Shown piece after piece: positions 62,001 to 64,000 of a stretch of 64,000 bases of DNA. This DNA is from Selaginella moellendorffii (taxonomy: Eukaryota; Streptophyta; Lycopodiopsida; Selaginellales; Selaginellaceae): NCBI RefSeq assembly GCF_000143415.4, contig NW_003314261.1, positions 3,154,880 through 3,218,879 of the forward strand. The letters are read 5' to 3'. A program made the translations under genes and the position numbers. Positions within the stretch are counted from its first letter, which is position 1, and every line of letters starts with the position of its first letter. The notes beneath the pieces are model-generated. The model saw nothing but the letters and a program-made list of their open reading frames with translations, was not told the DNA's origin and did not search any database.

Positions 62001-63326
62001 TACTTGGGATGACGAAGGCTGAGGATGAGTCGGAGTCGGGATAGAAGCTTTCGCCGAGGACGACTTTCCAACCGTGTGAAGCTTTGGAACAGGGCTGGGC
62101 GCTCTCTCTTTCTCTTTCGGAGTGCGTTGCGGACTGCGAGAATCTCGAGCCGGATGGTCTTTAGGAGCTTGTTTGTGTCCCGTGACGGTCAGCTTCTTTA
62201 CGCTGGTCTCCCCAGGCATCTCCACCAGTGGAGGTCGCACATCAAACCTCGACTTCTTAACCGGAGAGCCAAGCTCCTTGCATGCCGGCCGCTCCCTCTT
62301 CTGCTGCGAATGAACTCTCTGGTTCCGGCCGTGAGAATCCGACGTCGAGTGCGAGTGGTCGTGATACTTGGTGATTGAGTTCCGCCCATACACTTTCCTC
62401 CTGATGTTATCCTCCGGCGTAAGCTGTCCATCCTCACGATCATCATCTTCCCTGTGATAATGCCGTCGCCCTTCGTAGCTCTGCCTCGCCGGCAATGGAG
62501 AGCTCCGCTCCACCACCCTCGACGCTCTCTGGTACCGAGCTGGGCTTCTCTCGCGGCTCCTGTTACGTACCTCTCGATCGTAGTGTGGCCGCGGCGAGCT
62601 CACCATGGACCTGGACGCCAAATGCCCGCTCTCGACTTCCACAAACCGGCGATCGCTACCACGCAATGGCGATGGAGTCCTCCGCTGGTAAGCTCTGGGA
62701 ACCATCACCTCGGCCGAGTAGAGATTGCTGGGAGGAGGCTGCCAGTATACGTTCCTGTCGTGTGGAGAGTCCGCCATGGAAGCATGCGGCCTATAGTTTG
62801 CGCTACTCGGTGCTAATCTACTATCCGGTGGAAACCTCCCGTCTAGCACCACGCTAGAATCGATACGCATCTCCGGCCCCTGATGCGGCATTGGCGGAAG
62901 AAGATGATGATTCCGAAAATTCCTCTCGTCCCAGCCGGGAGAGGGCTGGAGCCGCTGCTGCTGGGGGGCCAAAATCCCGTGGCTAGACTGGGGTGGCGGC
63001 GCCGGCACCGCTCGCTGCCGGTATGCCGCCATGGCCAGATCAAGAACAGCCGGCACGCCAGCGGCGCCGCCGCCGTGAAGAAGAACCTCTCGCGGCTGGT
63101 GATAGGAGTGAGGATGAGGAGACGCTTGTACCTGGTGGTGATTTTGCCGCGGGGGCTGCTGCTGCGGCTGCTGCTGATGCTGGTGGTGATGATACTGGAA
63201 AGAAGGCGGCATTGGAATGTGCGGAGGCGCCGCCGGGCTCCCCGCCGCGAGGATTGGCGGCACGGATGGCGGCGGCGGGGGATACATCCGGTAGGAGCCC
63301 CGATCGCGCGATCGCTGGAGCGCCAT
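59045..63326 (-). CDS. CCCH-type zinc-finger protein (plant C3H7 / ZC3H3-like)
   Basis: The first exon runs 63326-60926 and encodes about 800 residues; about eight smaller exons follow to TAA 59047-59045. The N-terminal half is low-complexity: His/Pro/Gln-rich, then Arg/Ser/Asp-rich ('RNRSRERSPARYQR'), then Ser/Pro/Lys-rich. A basic segment ('LRLKKNSSSWVWTPSDTHK', 'PWKKRLYRRVRTRRLE') leads to about five CCCH fingers: 'CQFFTRFGKCKKGDGKCPYIH', 'CTKFLKGSCSNVSCLLTH', 'CSFFLQGLCINEECPYRH', 'CEGFLKGYCASGDQ..' and 'CPAYAATGECPERAACKLHH', given here as short blocks. This finger spacing is that of ZC3H3/CPSF30-like proteins, which work in mRNA polyadenylation and export in animals; the plant homologue is needed for embryo development. 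Internal exon joins after 60.9 kb are only approximate. Confidence 0.85.
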
Positions 63327-63401
63327 AGCTATCTAACCCTAAATTATTAAACCAATTTGCCTTAGCCTGGAAATTATTGTTTATTAATGTAGTGATTTAT
63401 G

Positions 63402-64000
63402 TTAAGAAGAGGGAACGCCAGCCAAACGCCTCCTTGTAGCGTTTGACACGGAAATTTGGCCCAGCTTCTCGGCCGTCGTTTCCACCGAGCGATTCGAGAG
63501 TGGAATGTACTTACGCAACCATTCGCCAATGTACCACTGCGAGGAAAAAAGGAAACAGAGAAGAGGATTTTAGCGTGAAGATCATATGAGACATGCCTGC
63601 TGTGGACGCATGATCTTCGTGTCTGGATCGTCGAGCGACTCTTTCCAGTGCGCGAGGTAGCCAGCCATCCGGGGCACGGCGAACAAGACGGGGAAGAACT
63701 CCGATGGGAATCCCAGAGCTCTGCGACGAAAAGTTGTGAGATTCTCTAAAACGATGTGGAGGTTACCTGTATATTAGTCCCGAGTAGAAGTCCACGTTGG
63801 GATAGAGTTTTCTCTTCACGAAATAATCGTCCGAGAGCGCGGCTCTCTCCAATGCAACGGCAACCTGTAGAACAAATTGATAACATCTTACGATGATTAG
63901 AGACGTTACCTCTATCAGTGGATCACGTCCAACGATTGAAAATACCTCCTCCGAAAGATTTTTTATCACCTACGGTTTGAAAAAAATGCAGCAAGTGAGC
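63402..64000 (-). CDS. CSY: Citrate synthase, peroxisomal type (3' part, runs off the window)
   Basis: Four 3' exons on the minus strand: 63969-63910, 63864-63767, 63720-63597 and 63536-63402. They encode the C-terminal domain of citrate synthase: '[22 protein letters not shown]', '[18 protein letters not shown]' with the active-site Asp in NVDFYSG, '[20 protein letters not shown]', '[16 protein letters not shown]' and the tail '[17 protein letters not shown]'. The tail is typical of plant glyoxysomal/peroxisomal isoforms, which carry an N-terminal PTS2; that end lies outside the window. No PTS1 is seen at the C-terminus. The last intron (63596-63537) begins GC. Condenses acetyl-CoA with oxaloacetate in fatty-acid respiration. 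Confidence 0.9.
63537..63596 (-). other. GC-AG intron in citrate synthase
   Basis: On the minus strand the exon ends CCACAGCAG and the intron starts GCATGT, ending CCTCGCAG. This join gives the conserved 'RPQQ-WYIGEW' stretch in phase 0. Using the GT four bases downstream would break the frame. Confidence 0.8.

Noticed and set aside
1-64000. CRISPR arrays, bacterial operons or a phage-like defence system
   Set aside because: The window is plant nuclear DNA with spliceosomal introns; no regular spacer-repeat arrays or prokaryotic gene clusters are present.

Overview
This is a plant nuclear contig, best explained as a lycophyte of the Selaginella type. The evidence is many very short spliceosomal introns (about 50-70 nt), very compact spacing (144 bp between two genes at 7.05-7.20 kb), long intronless PPR genes, plant-only families (SWEET, dirigent, GAPN, NodGS, plant-type P450, DOXC oxygenases) and plant-type snRNA promoters. 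The genus is an inference; no database search was made. Gene-rich DNA alternates with AT-rich, repeat-filled islands (1-3.3 kb, 43.6-45.1 kb, 55.8-57.7 kb).

Layout. 0-3.3 kb: (TA)n, a degenerate ATAGGA motif array, a decayed Helitron/PIF1 helicase fragment and a 70-bp tandem duplication. 3.3-10.3 kb: a 2-oxoglutarate dioxygenase, non-phosphorylating GAPDH (with a GC-AG intron) and a glucan branching enzyme, all forward. 10.6-15.9 kb: two head-to-tail PPR genes that overlap. 16.2-22.4 kb: an SDR dehydrogenase, then two GH28 polygalacturonase-like paralogues tail to tail around a decayed prolyl-hydroxylase-like dioxygenase. 22.9-28.2 kb: a nodulin/glutamine synthetase fusion gene (NodGS) containing an apparent AT-AC U12-type intron, and a SWEET transporter. 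28.4-35.8 kb: two U5 snRNA genes with USE+TATA promoters, the second divergent from a cyclin T gene and the first next to a cyclin T remnant, a third PPR gene, and a SART3/Prp24-like HAT+RRM splicing factor. 36.1-42.5 kb: a complete P450, dirigent relics, a T2 ribonuclease and a PH+LRR protein. 42.5-55.6 kb: a tandem duplication of the PH-LRR 3' part plus a lectin-like gene, split by two nested Ty1/copia elements, one of which contains the 288-bp assembly gap. 57.8-64 kb: a P450 pseudogene, a CCCH zinc-finger gene and the 3' part of a citrate synthase gene.

Genes that belong together by function: branching enzyme, GAPN, SWEET, NodGS and citrate synthase are core carbon and nitrogen metabolism; U5, SART3, cyclin T and the CCCH protein are RNA synthesis and processing; the GH28, dirigent and lectin genes act at the wall or apoplast. 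Adjacent genes look like independent transcription units, apart from likely shared divergent promoters (GH28/NodGS, cyclin T/U5, SART3/P450).

No new defence or mobile system was found. The observations most worth a second look are the U5-cyclin T duplication, the AT-AC intron, the nested copia pair with very short LTRs and clean target duplications, the overlapping PPR pair in which the second frame has no early ATG, and the lectin-like family with an unrecognised N-terminal domain. Exon boundaries were placed by eye from GT-AG rules, reading frame and family alignment from memory; frame sums were checked for most genes.
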